A stretch of DNA of 50,965 nt from Desulfatiglans sp. (GCA_012513605.1 JAAZBV010000036.1:1-50965); one strand, 5' to 3'; positions 1-10,935 are shown, numbered from the stretch's first letter. The notes: generated by a model not told the origin, from the sequence alone. Made by a program: numbers and translations.

Positions 1-102
1 CCTCCACCTGAGCTATCACAAGGGCTAAATGTCTCTGTAGTGAAGACTTTTTAACCTCTGCTAAAAAATACTTCATATTTTCAATTACTTATTTTTTTAA
101 AC

Positions 103-264
103 ATGCCCAATAGCGAAAGTCGGGCTAGAGTTCCGGCAGCAAATAAAATATGGTTGGGATACAGCCTGCATCACCGCTCCGGCGTGTTTAAAACCGGATC
201 ACAGTTCGGCCATATTCGCGGAGGCAGCAATTACAACAGTATTTATCTGCAATTTCATTATTAA
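103..264 (+). pseudogene. C-terminal remnant of a PagL-like outer-membrane lipid A deacylase
   Basis: A 53-codon open frame ends at a TAA and carries the pattern LHHRSGVFK...RGGSNYN...LQFHY. That His-His-Arg-Ser-Gly, Gly-Gly-Ser-Asn and terminal aromatic arrangement resembles the last beta-strands of acyloxyacyl hydrolase (PagL-type) barrels, which remove an acyl chain from lipid A in the outer membrane. The same frame is closed by a TAA at 52-54, and no signal peptide or upstream barrel strands are visible, so only a tail is left. It could also be a small unrelated ORF. Call by motif resemblance only. Confidence 0.35.
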
Positions 265-420
265 AATATGCTGAAAATCACCTGTTCATATTTCCGTTTC
301 AAGAATACACCCCTGAAAGACCTGCGAGTGAGAATCGGTTAATGTGGAGACCCTTTTTATTTCAAGCCTACAACACCTGAGAGGGATCCAAAGGCACTGG
401 GTAAGATATGAAATGCGAAT

Positions 421-511
421 ATGATTTGGATTTAGATTTCGGAAATTAGATATAATAGAAATCTGGATCAATATCTCAATCGAAATCAAAATCGCAACCA
501 AAATCGATAAA
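421..511. repeat. Degenerate hexamer-like low-complexity repeat
   Basis: Imperfect iterations of units such as CGAAAT / CAAAAT / GATTTNG run through this stretch between the left-edge remnant and the tolQ-type gene. No credible gene lies in 265-520; the short minus-strand ORF there follows the repeat's composition. Confidence 0.4.
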
Positions 512-520
512 CTACAAATG

Positions 521-1237
521 TTACGCATCCTGATCTGGTTGAATATGGGGTTTTGTCAGTGTCTTTCCAGCCAGTTCCTTTTCAAGCAGGCGTAAAAATG
601 TGCTTGAAAATTTAACAAGATTTATTTCAATGGATTCAAGCATCCTTATAAGAATGTTATTGGCCATGGCAGCCGGAATGGCAACTATAAGCCCTATCAC
701 CGTTGTAACAAGGGCCTCCGCCATGCCAGGGGCAATAGCATTAAGACTTGAAGTGGTAAGCCCCCTGAAACCATGAAATGAGTTCATAATTCCCCATACA
801 GTACCGAAAAGACCAAGGAGCGGCGCTACAGTTGTGCATGTACCAAGGAATGGCAATGTGCCATATAGTTCTTCTACCTGTATATTGATTTCTTCCTGAA
901 GGGTTTGACGAATGTTATTGAGGATTATCCTGTCCCTGGTATCATCCGGCAAATTTGTATTCATCAACCTGCTGATTTCATTTATACCCTCAGAGGCCAC
1001 AATGAATGAAGGTGAATCTGGTGTTTTTTTAAGGCGTTTCAGGGCTGTTTGCAATGAAGATTGCACCTTCAGGATGCTTATGTTTTTTTTGGTATCTTTT
1101 AATGTCAGGTTTAATTGGCGGGATTTAAATAATATAAGGTTCCAACTCAGGATAGACATCATAACAAGTACAAGCATAACAAGTTTGATCATCAGACTGG
1201 AATTACTGATCATGAAGATAAAATCAGAGCCTGTCAT
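521..1237 (-). CDS. TolQ/ExbB-family proton channel subunit
   Basis: This is an inner-membrane subunit of the MotA/TolQ/ExbB family, which uses the proton gradient to energise outer-membrane processes. The 238 residues show a TM segment at about 15-37, a cytoplasmic loop, and two conserved TM helices at about 128-150 (APLLGLFGTVWGIMNSF) and 170-195 (APGMAEALVTTVIGL). Both motifs are diagnostic and closer to TolQ than to MotA. The partner normally encoded next (TolR/ExbD) is absent: the downstream side holds only low-complexity DNA and an outer-membrane protein remnant. The partner may be elsewhere or lost, so tolQ and exbB cannot be separated here. The family call is firm. Confidence 0.85.
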   Translation of the reverse strand: MTGSDFIFMISNSSLMIKLVMLVLVMMSILSWNLILFKSRQLNLTLKDTKKNISILKVQSSLQTALKRLKKTPDSPSFIVASEGINEISRLMNTNLPDDTRDRIILNNIRQTLQEEINIQVEELYGTLPFLGTCTTVAPLLGLFGTVWGIMNSFHGFRGLTTSSLNAIAPGMAEALVTTVIGLIVAIPAAMANNILIRMLESIEINLVKFSSTFLRLLEKELAGKTLTKPHIQPDQDA

Positions 1238-1331
1238 TGTAAAATTCCCTTATTCCCATTGTTATTTTGTATAAAGATTCATCTATAGCGGTTGCAGCCA
1301 TCTCTGTCAATCATGAAAGAAAACAGGGGTC

Positions 1332-1350
1332 ACCCTTGATATTGGATAGA
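1332..1350. repeat. Isolated copy of a short dispersed motif (acccttgatattgga core)
   Basis: The core ACCCTTGATATTGGA matches the start of the long direct repeats near 50.3 and 50.65 kb in this window, and nearly matches the one at 48.9 kb. It lies in the gap between the TolQ-type gene and the beta-flower gene. It is too short to be more than suggestive. Confidence 0.4.
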
Positions 1351-1422
1351 TACCTGAATAATATCGGGTTGCCTTGTTTAACCCGACCTGCATGCTCCCA
1401 AGACAAATCCTTTGCCTGATCG

Positions 1423-1809
1423 TTATTTGCGCCTTCTGGGATTATATATTTTACCAGCCTCTAAAAATTCTTTCAGGTCTGCATGTGCGCTGGTATATTT
1501 AAGTTTTGGAAGGGGGTTTTCCTTCCATCTTGGCTGCAACTCATATTTTATAAGCTTTTTCGGTTTTACAGGTTCAATTGATGGTGCAACAGGGCAGGAT
1601 GTTGATATAAAGCCTATCCTTTCTCCACTGTTGTTAAATATGATGCCGTCAATAAACCAGCCGAGGTGTTTACCATTTATTCCAAAAATCATTCTTTCAT
1701 TAAAGAGATAGGCTACCTGCTGACCATGCCACATATAGATAGTTGAATCATAATCATCAGCCAGATATGCGACAGCCTCACCATTCTTATTAAAAAATGC
1801 CCTCTCCAA
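1423..1809 (-). CDS. Small 4-fold beta flower-type protein
   Basis: A 128-residue protein made of repeated short beta units of the form 'F-x-x-x-G-E/K-x-x-G/A-Y/F': NKNGEAVAYLADD, WHGQQVAYLFNE, GINGKHLGWFIDG and NNSGERIGFIST. Four such hairpin repeats followed by a Pro/Lys-rich tail match what I know as the 4-fold beta flower family, whose function is unknown. The chosen start is TTG at 1809, with a GGGGG stretch just upstream; no ATG fits the repeat start. It lies between rny and tolQ on the same strand, possibly read with rny (44 bp gap). There is no signal peptide, so it is probably cytoplasmic. Confidence 0.6.
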   Translation of the reverse strand: MERAFFNKNGEAVAYLADDYDSTIYMWHGQQVAYLFNERMIFGINGKHLGWFIDGIIFNNSGERIGFISTSCPVAPSIEPVKPKKLIKYELQPRWKENPLPKLKYTSAHADLKEFLEAGKIYNPRRRK

Positions 1810-1853
1810 TAATGCCCCCTTTTAAAAAGAAAGCTTAATGATCAAAATAAAAT

Positions 1854-3422
1854 TTATTTGGCATATTCAACAGACCTTGTCTCCCTTATAACAGTTACCT
1901 TGATCTGCCCGGGATAGGTTAACTCCTTTTCTATCTTGCCTGCGATGTCTTTACATATTATGGCAGACTGATCATCATCAACCTGGTCACCCTCCACCAT
2001 AATCCTTATCTCTCTTCCTGCCTGTATAGCAAAGGACTTACTTACACCGGTAAAGGACATGGCAATCTTTTCAAGCTCTTCAAGCCTTTTTATGTATGAC
2101 TCTATCATCTCACGCCTTGCCCCCGGCCTTGCGCCTGAAAGGGTATCAGCCGCCTGGACCAGCACAGCAAGTATTGTATCCGGAGGAATATCTTCATGAT
2201 GGGCCTGTATTGCGTGCACCACATCTGCTGCTTCATGGTATTTTCTTGCCAGATCAGCGCCGATAATTGCATGAGGCCCTTCTATTTCATGATCAACCGC
2301 TTTGCCTATATCATGGAGCAGTCCGGCCCGTTTTGCCTTTTTAACATTAACACCCAGTTCAGAGGCCATCACACCGCAGATAAATGCAACCTCCCTTGAA
2401 TGGGCCAGCACATTCTGTGCATAGCTTGAGCGGTATTTAAGCCTGCCTATCAGTTTAACTATTTCCGGGTCAATGCCATGAACACCTACATCAAATGTGG
2501 CCTGTTCACCTGCCTCTTTTATACTTACATCTATCTCTTTTTCTACCTTTTTAACAATCTCTTCTATCCTGGCAGGGTGTATCCTGCCATCCTCTATCAG
2601 TCTGAGCAAAGAGACCCTTGCCACCTCACGCCTTACCGGGTTGAACCCGGAGAGGATAACTGCTTCAGGGGTATCATCTACAATGAGATTTATACCTGTT
2701 GCAGCCTCAATCGCCCTGATATTGCGCCCTTCCCTTCCTATTATGCGCCCCTTCATCTCTTCGCTCGGGAGATCAACAACAGAGACCGTGTTCTCAGAGA
2801 TATAGTCACCCGCATATCTTTTTACTGCCAGGGCAATTATCTCCTGCGCCTTTTTCTTGGATGTCTCCCTTGCCTCATTTTCGATCTTTCTTATAAGTTT
2901 GGCAGCATCATGCTTTGCCTCAGACTCCATGGATATTACAAGAAGTTTTTTTGCCTCTTCACTTGAAATCCCTGCCACCTTCTCAAGCTGGACCCTCTGC
3001 TCCGCAATAATCTTATTATATTCTTCATTTTTTAATTGAAGATCTTCCTCTATCTTACTAATGTTTTTCTCGCGCTTTAAAAGGAGCCCCTCCTTGCTTT
3101 CAACCTGGTTTATCTTTTTATCAAGGCTCTCCTCCTTGTGAACCAGCCTGCTTTCCTGGGCTATGAGAAGCTCATTTTTTTCCTTTGCCTCTCTGTCAAG
3201 TTCGTTCTTTAACTGATAGATAGTATCCTTTGCCCTTAACATGGCCTCTTTTTTTATTGTCTTGGCCTGCCTGTGGGCCTCATTGATGATCTTTTTTGAA
3301 TATACGGTTATAGATTCAAACTGTTTCTCTACCTTCCTCTTGCCAAATATATACCCTGCAAAACCGATTAATATTATTAAAATGATACCAGCTATCCCGC
3401 CAATAATCATGACTGTATCCAT
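1854..3422 (-). CDS. rny: Ribonuclease Y
   Basis: Membrane-anchored endoribonuclease that starts mRNA turnover. The 522 residues show the standard order: an N-terminal TM helix (about 5-25), a long charged coiled coil (about 30-200), a KH RNA-binding domain (about 210-280, with [15 protein letters not shown]), then an HD domain whose HDIGK metal-binding motif sits near residue 370. Length and C-terminus ([11 protein letters not shown]) are typical of the family. The start ATG at 3422 follows a good AGGAAGG-type ribosome site. It follows zapB-zapA on the same strand after an unusually long 400 bp gap. Confidence 0.97.
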   Translation of the reverse strand: MDTVMIIGGIAGIILIILIGFAGYIFGKRKVEKQFESITVYSKKIINEAHRQAKTIKKEAMLRAKDTIYQLKNELDREAKEKNELLIAQESRLVHKEESLDKKINQVESKEGLLLKREKNISKIEEDLQLKNEEYNKIIAEQRVQLEKVAGISSEEAKKLLVISMESEAKHDAAKLIRKIENEARETSKKKAQEIIALAVKRYAGDYISENTVSVVDLPSEEMKGRIIGREGRNIRAIEAATGINLIVDDTPEAVILSGFNPVRREVARVSLLRLIEDGRIHPARIEEIVKKVEKEIDVSIKEAGEQATFDVGVHGIDPEIVKLIGRLKYRSSYAQNVLAHSREVAFICGVMASELGVNVKKAKRAGLLHDIGKAVDHEIEGPHAIIGADLARKYHEAADVVHAIQAHHEDIPPDTILAVLVQAADTLSGARPGARREMIESYIKRLEELEKIAMSFTGVSKSFAIQAGREIRIMVEGDQVDDDQSAIICKDIAGKIEKELTYPGQIKVTVIRETRSVEYAK

Positions 3423-3824
3423 ATTGTCTCACCTTCCTTCTGTATAAAGCATGGGTCAAATCAGGTTGTTCCTTTACTGCTTTTTTAACAACCATTTAAA
3501 CCAGGCCTTTTCAGGTGTTAGTTTAATAGGGCATTTGCCCCTGTGCCCAGTTAATAATTAAAGACTCCAGTAAAACACGGGAATGATACTATGATTGAAA
3601 GGGCTGAAAGAAACAGGATATTTAAATAACAGGCCGCATCAACTGATATTTAATCAGGATCTGCCAGCCGGAAATTGTATTAAAATTTTTTCTTCTGATG
3701 CCATAAAAAAATCTTTAACCCTTTTATTATTCATCCTGTTATGTGTTTTTATCATCAAAAACACGCGCATTCAGCTTATAAAAATATCTTCCCGTTTAAC
3801 TCAATACCACTTAACAAATGATCC
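3423..3824. other. 402-bp intergenic region between zapA and rny, two hairpins
   Basis: No credible coding region. Two perfect inverted repeats stand out: GGTTGTT/AACAACC (3464-3493, 16-nt loop), which would lie in the rny leader, and GTGTTTTT/AAAAACAC (3743-3764, 6-nt loop). In many proteobacteria the space beside zapA holds the 6S RNA gene (ssrS). I could not recognise a 6S consensus by eye, so this is recorded only as a place to test. Confidence 0.5.
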
Positions 3825-4112
3825 TTAATCTTTTATCCTGCTGTTTATAACAGATATCAGTGATTGAGATTTATCCTGTATCTCCTGCAACAGCCTGTCT
3901 CTTTCATCCACCACCCTGAAATAATCACTGGCAATATTCAGTGCGGTAAGTATTGCCGCCCTTTTTTCTGACATCCCCTTGCTTATCTCATCTGTCTCTC
4001 TCAGCTTTTCATTTACATACTCTGCAATCTTATAGACATTATCAGTATCATTTCCCTTGCTTCTGATAAGGTATTCATTATCCTGAATCTTTATTTTGAT
4101 AGGCCTATCCAA
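3825..4112 (-). CDS. zapA: Cell division protein ZapA
   Basis: A 95-residue FtsZ-ring-stabilising protein. The N-terminal half (IKIKIQDNEYLIRS, then VNEKLRETDE) matches the ZapA globular domain, and the region RAAILTALNIASDYFRV leads into the C-terminal coiled coil that tetramerises and bundles FtsZ filaments. Length is normal. It lies 17 bp downstream of zapB on the same strand, so the two are almost certainly co-transcribed. The start ATG at 4112 fits the family N-terminus (short leader, then the IKI strand). Confidence 0.9.
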   Translation of the reverse strand: MDRPIKIKIQDNEYLIRSKGNDTDNVYKIAEYVNEKLRETDEISKGMSEKRAAILTALNIASDYFRVVDERDRLLQEIQDKSQSLISVINSRIKD

Positions 4113-4129
4113 AAGAGTACTCCAGGATT

Positions 4130-4366
4130 TTAAACATCAAGTTTATCAATCTTTTCTATTATTGTAGTTATTCTTTCCTTTGCCTGCTTTTTACTTTCAC
4201 GAAGCGCAGTCAGTTCGTCGGTTAATATATCGATCCGGTTTTTCTGCTCATTGATTGTTTTAATAAATGAATCCTTCTCAGACTTTACTTCCTGTATTCT
4301 GTTAATAAGGTCGTTAATTTTATCTTCAAGGAGTTTAAAATAATCTGTCTCAATGGTAAATTCCAT
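4130..4366 (-). CDS. zapB: ZapB-like cell division coiled-coil protein
   Basis: A short (78-residue) almost entirely coiled-coil protein. It begins MEFTIETDYFKLLEDKIND and continues with regular heptads of Leu/Ile and charged residues, like ZapB, which links ZapA to the division ring. I chose the ATG at 4366 over an upstream in-frame ATG at 4420: the later start has a GGGGG ribosome site a few bases before it and removes 18 residues that do not look like coiled coil. Its position just before zapA supports the call; by sequence alone it could be any small coiled-coil protein. Confidence 0.75.
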   Translation of the reverse strand: MEFTIETDYFKLLEDKINDLINRIQEVKSEKDSFIKTINEQKNRIDILTDELTALRESKKQAKERITTIIEKIDKLDV

Positions 4367-4470
4367 AATGCCCCCATCTTTACTGTTCCATGTTTTTTCA
4401 CTTCTTTCGAATAGATACAAACTAAACTTCGAGTTTACACTTATAATCTTTCCATCAAAAAAAAGTCAAT

Positions 4471-4495
4471 AAAAAAGGCAGGCTACAGGCCTGCC
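4471..4495 (-). terminator. Rho-independent terminator after atpC
   Basis: On the minus strand GGCAGGC and GCCTGCC form a perfect 7-bp stem around a 5-nt loop, followed by TTTTTT. It lies 30 bp past the atpC stop and ends the ATP synthase transcript before zapB. Confidence 0.9.
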
Positions 4496-4526
4496 CCTCT
4501 ATTTTTTAAACTAATTAACCTTCCGG

Positions 4527-4937
4527 TTAACTGTTTTTAACTGACACCTTTAACCTTGAACCTGCCCTTTTTAGTGATGCCTCAGCCCTGACAAGGTCAG
4601 TATCACCAGCAACTGACTTTTTTGTGAGCCTCTGCTTTGCCCTTTCCATTGCAGACATGGCCCTTTTTATATCAATGCTACTGGCCATTTCAGCGGAATC
4701 TACCAGGATAGAGACCATGTCATTATTGACCTCGGCAAAGCCTGATGAAACGGCCATGTATTTGGTTTTATTATCTTTTATATAGTGCAACTCACCAGGC
4801 ACAATACCGGATAAGAATCTTATATGCCCTGGCAGGACACCGAATTTACCATTTATCCCGGGGGCAACAACCATATCAGCCTGGACACTGGCAATGACCC
4901 CGGCGGGAGTTATGACCTCAAGATGCAGTTTCCCCAT
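4527..4937 (-). CDS. atpC: ATP synthase F1 subunit epsilon
   Basis: A 136-residue central-stalk subunit that couples rotor and F1 and can inhibit ATP hydrolysis. The N-terminal beta-sandwich is plain (LHLEVITPAGVI, then GKFGVLPGHIRFLSGI, the LPGH motif being diagnostic). The C-terminal helical hairpin starts near residue 88 with AMERAKQRL. It is the last gene of the cluster, 2 bp after atpD, and is followed by a strong terminator. Confidence 0.97.
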   Translation of the reverse strand: MGKLHLEVITPAGVIASVQADMVVAPGINGKFGVLPGHIRFLSGIVPGELHYIKDNKTKYMAVSSGFAEVNNDMVSILVDSAEMASSIDIKRAMSAMERAKQRLTKKSVAGDTDLVRAEASLKRAGSRLKVSVKNS

Positions 4938-4939
4938 GA

Positions 4940-6382
<1,443 letters not shown>

Positions 6383-6387
6383 TTAAA

Positions 6388-7257
6388 TTATGATAAGGCC
6401 TCAGCTCCACCCACAATATCCATAAGCTCAGCGGTAATTGCTGCCTGCCTTGCCTTGTTGAATGTCAGGGTCAGCTCCTTAACCATATCCTTACAGTTTT
6501 TCTTGGCATTATCCATTGCAGCCATCCTTGCCGCATATTCGCTGACCTCGTTCTGGAAAAATGCATTCATGATCTGTACGCTGATATGTTTTGGCAACAT
6601 CTCAACTAAAAGCTCTTTCATACCGGGCTCGCAAAGGTATTCATTAGAACCCCCTGTATCAATTATTGCCTTTGGAGGCTCTACAGGGATCAATTTTACC
6701 AGTGTTGGAACCAGTTTTGAGAGGCTTATGAATCTGGAATAGACCATATAAAGCTCATCAATCTCACCTTTCATATATTTAGTGATAAAATCCTGCGTCA
6801 TCTTATTCACAAAGGAGATATTCACATTTGCGTATATATGGATATGTGATGATGAAATATTAAAACCTCTCTTTGTAAAATAATCCCGCCCTTTTCGACC
6901 GACCAGATTAAGTTTATATCCAGTCTGTTTTTCTAACTGTTCATCCACCCATTTTTCACAAAGGGCAATATTATTCATATTAAAGCCCCCGCATAAACCC
7001 TTGTCAGAGGAAAAATGCAAGAGCTCAACATGTTTAACACCCTCTCGTTTCACTAATAATGGATGGATGTCAGGGTCTATACGGCCTGCAAGGTTACCCA
7101 TAATCTCTTCAAACTTGCGTGCATATGGTGCAAACCTCTCCATTTTCCCCTGGGTATTACGCAGTTTGGCGCTGGCAACCATGCTCATTGCCCTTGTGAT
7201 CTGCTCTATTTTTTTTATTGCCTTTATTTTTAACTTTATATCTCTTAGCGCAGCCAT
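6388..7257 (-). CDS. atpG: ATP synthase F1 subunit gamma
   Basis: The 289-residue rotor shaft of F1. Both signature ends are present: the N-terminal helix with IKKIEQITRAMSMVASAKL, and the C-terminal helix with FNKARQAAITAELMDIVGGAEAL. The middle SSDKGLCGGFN motif is also typical. It lies between atpA (85 bp gap) and atpD in canonical order. Confidence 0.98.
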   Translation of the reverse strand: MAALRDIKLKIKAIKKIEQITRAMSMVASAKLRNTQGKMERFAPYARKFEEIMGNLAGRIDPDIHPLLVKREGVKHVELLHFSSDKGLCGGFNMNNIALCEKWVDEQLEKQTGYKLNLVGRKGRDYFTKRGFNISSSHIHIYANVNISFVNKMTQDFITKYMKGEIDELYMVYSRFISLSKLVPTLVKLIPVEPPKAIIDTGGSNEYLCEPGMKELLVEMLPKHISVQIMNAFFQNEVSEYAARMAAMDNAKKNCKDMVKELTLTFNKARQAAITAELMDIVGGAEALS

Positions 7258-7342
7258 TTTATTTATCCAGACCTGCCTGATACGGGTTTGAGTTAACTAT
7301 TTTCAGCATTACAGTTCATAATCCAAAGGATGCCCATTAAGC

Positions 7343-8851
7343 TTATGCCTCAAATTCAGCCTCAAAATTATCCAGAAAGGATTTCAGCCTTTTCTCCAGC
7401 TCATCACTGATCTGCCCCTTCTCCCTGATCTCTTTCAGTAATTCAGGGCTTTTTATCGATATCTCTTCAAGCATCCGGGATTCATATTCAGATATCCTGT
7501 TTTCAGGCCATTTATCAAGATACCCATTTGCCGCGGCAAACAGAATCATTACCTCTTTTTCAGAGGACATGGGCTGATACTGAGGCTGTTTAAGCACCTC
7601 AACCAGCCTTCTGCCCCTGTTGATCTGCTGCAGGGTTGCCTTGTCCAAGTCGCTTCCGAACTGTGCAAATGCCTCAAGCTCCCTGAACTGGGCCATCTCT
7701 GTTCGGAGGGTGCCTGCAACCTTTTTCATTGCCTTTGTCTGCGCAGCCCCTCCAACCCTTGACACTGACAGACCCACATTAATGGCAGGCCGAATACCTG
7801 AAAAGAAGAGGTTCGGCTCAAGATACACCTGGCCATCAGTGATTGAAATAACATTGGTGGGGATATAGGCAGACACATCACCTGCCTGGGTTTCAATGAT
7901 GGGAAGTGCGGTAAGAGATCCGCCACCAAGCTCATCATTCAGCTTTGCCGCCCTCTCTAAGAGCCTTGAATGGTTATAAAAGATATCCCCCGGAAAGGCC
8001 TCTCTTCCGGGTGGCCTTCTTAAAAGGAGTGATATCTGCCTGTATGCAACCGCCTGTTTTGACAGGTCATCATATATGATGAGCGCATGCCTGCCGCTGT
8101 CCCTGTAGTATTCACCGATTGAACAGCCTGCATAGGGAGCCATGTACTGCTGGGTTGCAGGATCACTTGCACAGGCTGCAACTACTGTTGTGTATTTCAT
8201 TGCCCCTGCCTTTTCAAGCACATCAACAACCTGTGCAACAGTTGACTTTTTCTGTCCTATTGCAACATAGATGCAGAAGATATCTGTATTTTTTTGGTTT
8301 AAAATCGCATCAACAGCTATCGCAGTCTTCCCGATCTGCCTGTCACCGATGATAAGCTCCCTCTGCCCCCTGCCAACAGGGGTCATGGCGTCTATGGCCT
8401 TTATCCCGGTGTACATGGGCTCTGTTACAGGTTTTCGGGCGATAACCCCGGGCGCCACCATTTCAAGTCTTCTGTATTCCTTTGCGTTTATCGGACCTTT
8501 GCCATCAAGGGGGTTTCCGACCGCATCAATAACCCTTCCAAGGACTGCCTCGCCAACAGGGATCTCAGCGATTCTCCCTGTTCTTTTTACGATGTCACCC
8601 TCTTTTATTTTTGAATCATTGCCCATAATGGCAACACCGACATTGTCCTCTTCAAGATTAAGGCAGAGGCCATAAATCCCTCCCGGGAATTCAAGCATCT
8701 CCATTGCCATTGCATTCTGTACCCCGTGCACCCTGGCAACGCCGTCACCTACTGAAAGCACAACGCCTGTCTCGCTGACCTCCATCTTTTTTTCATAATC
8801 CTTAATCTGCTCTCTAATAACCTGACTTATCTCTTCTGCTCTTATTTCCAT
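7343..8851 (-). CDS. atpA: ATP synthase F1 subunit alpha
   Basis: The 502-residue non-catalytic nucleotide-binding subunit of F1. The Walker A motif GDRQIGKT (Lys175) and the downstream motifs [24 protein letters not shown] and [22 protein letters not shown] are family hallmarks. Length is normal. Its first codons overlap the end of atpH by 10 bp, indicating translational coupling in the operon. Confidence 0.99.
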   Translation of the reverse strand: MEIRAEEISQVIREQIKDYEKKMEVSETGVVLSVGDGVARVHGVQNAMAMEMLEFPGGIYGLCLNLEEDNVGVAIMGNDSKIKEGDIVKRTGRIAEIPVGEAVLGRVIDAVGNPLDGKGPINAKEYRRLEMVAPGVIARKPVTEPMYTGIKAIDAMTPVGRGQRELIIGDRQIGKTAIAVDAILNQKNTDIFCIYVAIGQKKSTVAQVVDVLEKAGAMKYTTVVAACASDPATQQYMAPYAGCSIGEYYRDSGRHALIIYDDLSKQAVAYRQISLLLRRPPGREAFPGDIFYNHSRLLERAAKLNDELGGGSLTALPIIETQAGDVSAYIPTNVISITDGQVYLEPNLFFSGIRPAINVGLSVSRVGGAAQTKAMKKVAGTLRTEMAQFRELEAFAQFGSDLDKATLQQINRGRRLVEVLKQPQYQPMSSEKEVMILFAAANGYLDKWPENRISEYESRMLEEISIKSPELLKEIREKGQISDELEKRLKSFLDNFEAEFEA

Positions 8852-9402
8852 GAGGTCTGCCCACCCCTTTTAAAAGATTCTTTAAGCCCTGTAAGCTGGG
8901 CCTTTACGCTGCCATCCATCACCATATCCCCTATTTTTACCACAATACCGCCTATCAGGTCGGGATCTTCAATTACCTTTGACCTGATATCCTTTGATGT
9001 CATTTCCTTAAGTGAATTTATTAGCTTCTGTAATGTATCATACCGTAAAGGTCTGGCTGTAATAATCTCAGCATTGGTAATATCCATTGCCTCATCAGTG
9101 AATGCGGCATATCTTTCACTTATTTCCTTTATGATACTTACCCTGTTTTTTTCCAGGAGAAGATTCAGGAAATTCTTCACAACCCCGGAAAAACCGCTTT
9201 TATCCAGCACATAATTCAACACATTCCTTCTTTCCTCAAGTTTATATACCGTATTTGATAAGGCGTTTCTAAAATCAGGGTTTTCAGTATAAAAATCCCT
9301 GAACTCCTCAAGTTTCTTACCATAGGTTATAAAAGAGCCATCCTCCTGTCCAAGGATAAAAAGGGCCTTTGCATATCTTTTAGAAACCCTTGAACTTATC
9401 AT
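8842..9402 (-). CDS. atpH: ATP synthase F1 subunit delta
   Basis: A 186-residue (OSCP-type) stator subunit that joins the peripheral stalk to the top of F1. The start has the familiar [12 protein letters not shown] motif, and the end has [26 protein letters not shown], the conserved C-terminal strand pair. It overlaps atpA at its 3' end and the upstream b-subunit gene by 4 bp at its 5' end. Confidence 0.97.
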   Translation of the reverse strand: MISSRVSKRYAKALFILGQEDGSFITYGKKLEEFRDFYTENPDFRNALSNTVYKLEERRNVLNYVLDKSGFSGVVKNFLNLLLEKNRVSIIKEISERYAAFTDEAMDITNAEIITARPLRYDTLQKLINSLKEMTSKDIRSKVIEDPDLIGGIVVKIGDMVMDGSVKAQLTGLKESFKRGGQTSWK

Positions 9403-10058
9403 TTAACCCTTCCCATCTTTTCCATAAAGTCAAAAACCATGATCTCCTGTTCCTTCTCTCCTATTTCCCCTGCCAGGATCTCCTGTGCCCTTTTAGAGGC
9501 CCTCTCCAGTATTTCCTGCCTCAATTCACCTGTCGCATATTCAACTTCTCTCTGTATGGTTGTTTCTGCCTGCTCCAGAATCTGCCTTACCCTCTCCTTT
9601 GCACCCGATATTATCCTCTCTTTTTCAGCAGTTCCCTCTTTCCGATACTGCTCTATGATATCCCTGCTCTGTTCTTCTATCCTTTTTAACTGCCCCTCAA
9701 CCTCTTTATATCTCTTTTCCACCTCCTCTTTGTCCATTTTAAGGTCTTCAATCCTTTTTGCGATCTCTTCGCTCCTGGCTGAAAAGTGATAAGATATCCT
9801 CGCCTTTCTAAATACTACTACGAGGATTACTATAAGCACACCGAAGTTGATAAAGCGATATAAAAGGTCTATATGATCACCGCTCCTGTCAGATGAATGA
9901 CTCTTTTCATGACCCGACTCATCCACAGGATGGGCATCTGTCTGGTGGTTAGCAGAAGGGTGAGTGGATTCGCTGCTGTATAAAGGCGCCGCTACAATAA
10001 AAAAAAGGGTACATAAAACCGCAATGAATACCCTGTATCTTATTTTAAAGGGTATCAT
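9399..10058 (-). CDS. atpF: ATP synthase F0 subunit b (with an N-terminal extension)
   Basis: A 219-residue peripheral-stalk subunit. The protein starts with a hydrophobic stretch (about 10-27) resembling a signal peptide, then a His/Ser-rich loop of about 35 residues, a second membrane segment (about 68-84, INFGVLIVILVVVF), and a long charged coiled coil to the C-terminus. Most b subunits lack the first segment; the extra leader plus His-rich loop is seen in related anaerobes. It overlaps both neighbours by 4 bp. Together with the next gene upstream it provides a b/b' heterodimer. Confidence 0.92.
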   Translation of the reverse strand: MIPFKIRYRVFIAVLCTLFFIVAAPLYSSESTHPSANHQTDAHPVDESGHEKSHSSDRSGDHIDLLYRFINFGVLIVILVVVFRKARISYHFSARSEEIAKRIEDLKMDKEEVEKRYKEVEGQLKRIEEQSRDIIEQYRKEGTAEKERIISGAKERVRQILEQAETTIQREVEYATGELRQEILERASKRAQEILAGEIGEKEQEIMVFDFMEKMGRVK

Positions 10059-10483
10059 ACCAGGGATCTCCCGAGTAGTTTTTCCGCCAGTTCTATTGAG
10101 AAACTATCTATTTCTCCCTGAAGAGAGGCACTGGCCCTCTCTATCTTCTCCCTGATCTCATTTCTGGCACTCTGTATCTCTCTTTCAACCTGGGAACTTG
10201 CATCCTGAACCAGCTCTTTCTCATGGGAAAGACCGGAATCCCTGATGCTTATACGTTCTTTAATGCCCTGTTTTCTTGCAAAATCAATCTTTTCTTCTAT
10301 TTCAGCAGAATAATTTTCTATTTTTCTTTTCCACTCTTCAGTCATTAATATTGAAGAATCCTCTTCCTGCTTTCGCTTAATGAGTAACCCTCTTACCGGT
10401 CTGTACACTATGATATTAAGTAGAACAAGAAGCAGGATAAAGTTTACTATCTGGATAATAACAGTATAGTTGATTTCTGGCAT
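10055..10483 (-). CDS. atpF': ATP synthase F0 subunit b'
   Basis: A 142-residue second b-type stalk subunit. One membrane helix lies at residues about 8-24 (IIQIVNFILLLVLLNIIVY), followed by the typical RPVRGLLIKRK turn and a coiled coil ending SIELAEKLLGRSL, which matches the b/b' C-terminal motif. It is the first gene of the ATP synthase run. The F0 genes a and c (atpB, atpE) are not in this window, so they must be encoded at a second locus. Confidence 0.92.
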   Translation of the reverse strand: MPEINYTVIIQIVNFILLLVLLNIIVYRPVRGLLIKRKQEEDSSILMTEEWKRKIENYSAEIEEKIDFARKQGIKERISIRDSGLSHEKELVQDASSQVEREIQSARNEIREKIERASASLQGEIDSFSIELAEKLLGRSLV

Positions 10484-10566
10484 AATACTCTCTATAAAAA
10501 ATCAGGATTGAATATCTGTATTTGAAAGGAAGGCAAAAGAAAAATACCCGGCTAATTTATTCAAAT

Positions 10567-10935
10567 TCAACTGACTACAGCAAGTTTTATATCATGATCT
10601 TTATCAATCTTTTGCATTCGGCAGTTACCCTCAAAGATAACGCCTTCCTCAATAATTACAGCAGGGGCCTGGATATTGCCAAAAACCTTTCCCGGGGCAT
10701 GGATATGTATTCTCTTATCAGCAATTATATTGCCTCTGATTTCACCGCTGATGATTATATTTGAAACATGTATATCAGAGCGGATCACTGCTGATTCTCC
10801 GACGCTCAAAGTGCCTTCCGAGACTATTTCGCCCGTAAATCTCCCGTCAATTCTTACAAACCCTTTAAAGGATAATTTACCTTCAAATTCAGTATCCTTG
10901 GTCAGGAATGCATTCAGCTCATCTTTGTTTTTCAT
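10567..10935 (-). CDS. Bactofilin (polymer-forming cytoskeletal protein)
   Basis: A 122-residue protein with the bactofilin beta-helix pattern: repeated short rungs such as FEGKLSFKGFVRIDGRFTGEI, VGESAVIRSDIHVSN, IISGEIRGNI and IHIHAPGKVFGNI, flanked by short unstructured ends. Bactofilins self-assemble into nucleotide-free filaments that localise wall-shaping or other factors. It lies between rodA and the ATP synthase genes on the same strand, directly after the elongasome genes, which suggests a role in cell shape. There is 115 bp to rodA and 83 bp to atpF', so it may have its own promoter. Confidence 0.93.
   Translation of the reverse strand: MKNKDELNAFLTKDTEFEGKLSFKGFVRIDGRFTGEIVSEGTLSVGESAVIRSDIHVSNIIISGEIRGNIIADKRIHIHAPGKVFGNIQAPAVIIEEGVIFEGNCRMQKIDKDHDIKLAVVS

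Noticed and set aside
286-528. 80-residue minus-strand ORF
   Set aside because: It follows the low-complexity repeat in 421-511 and has no family resemblance or ribosome site.
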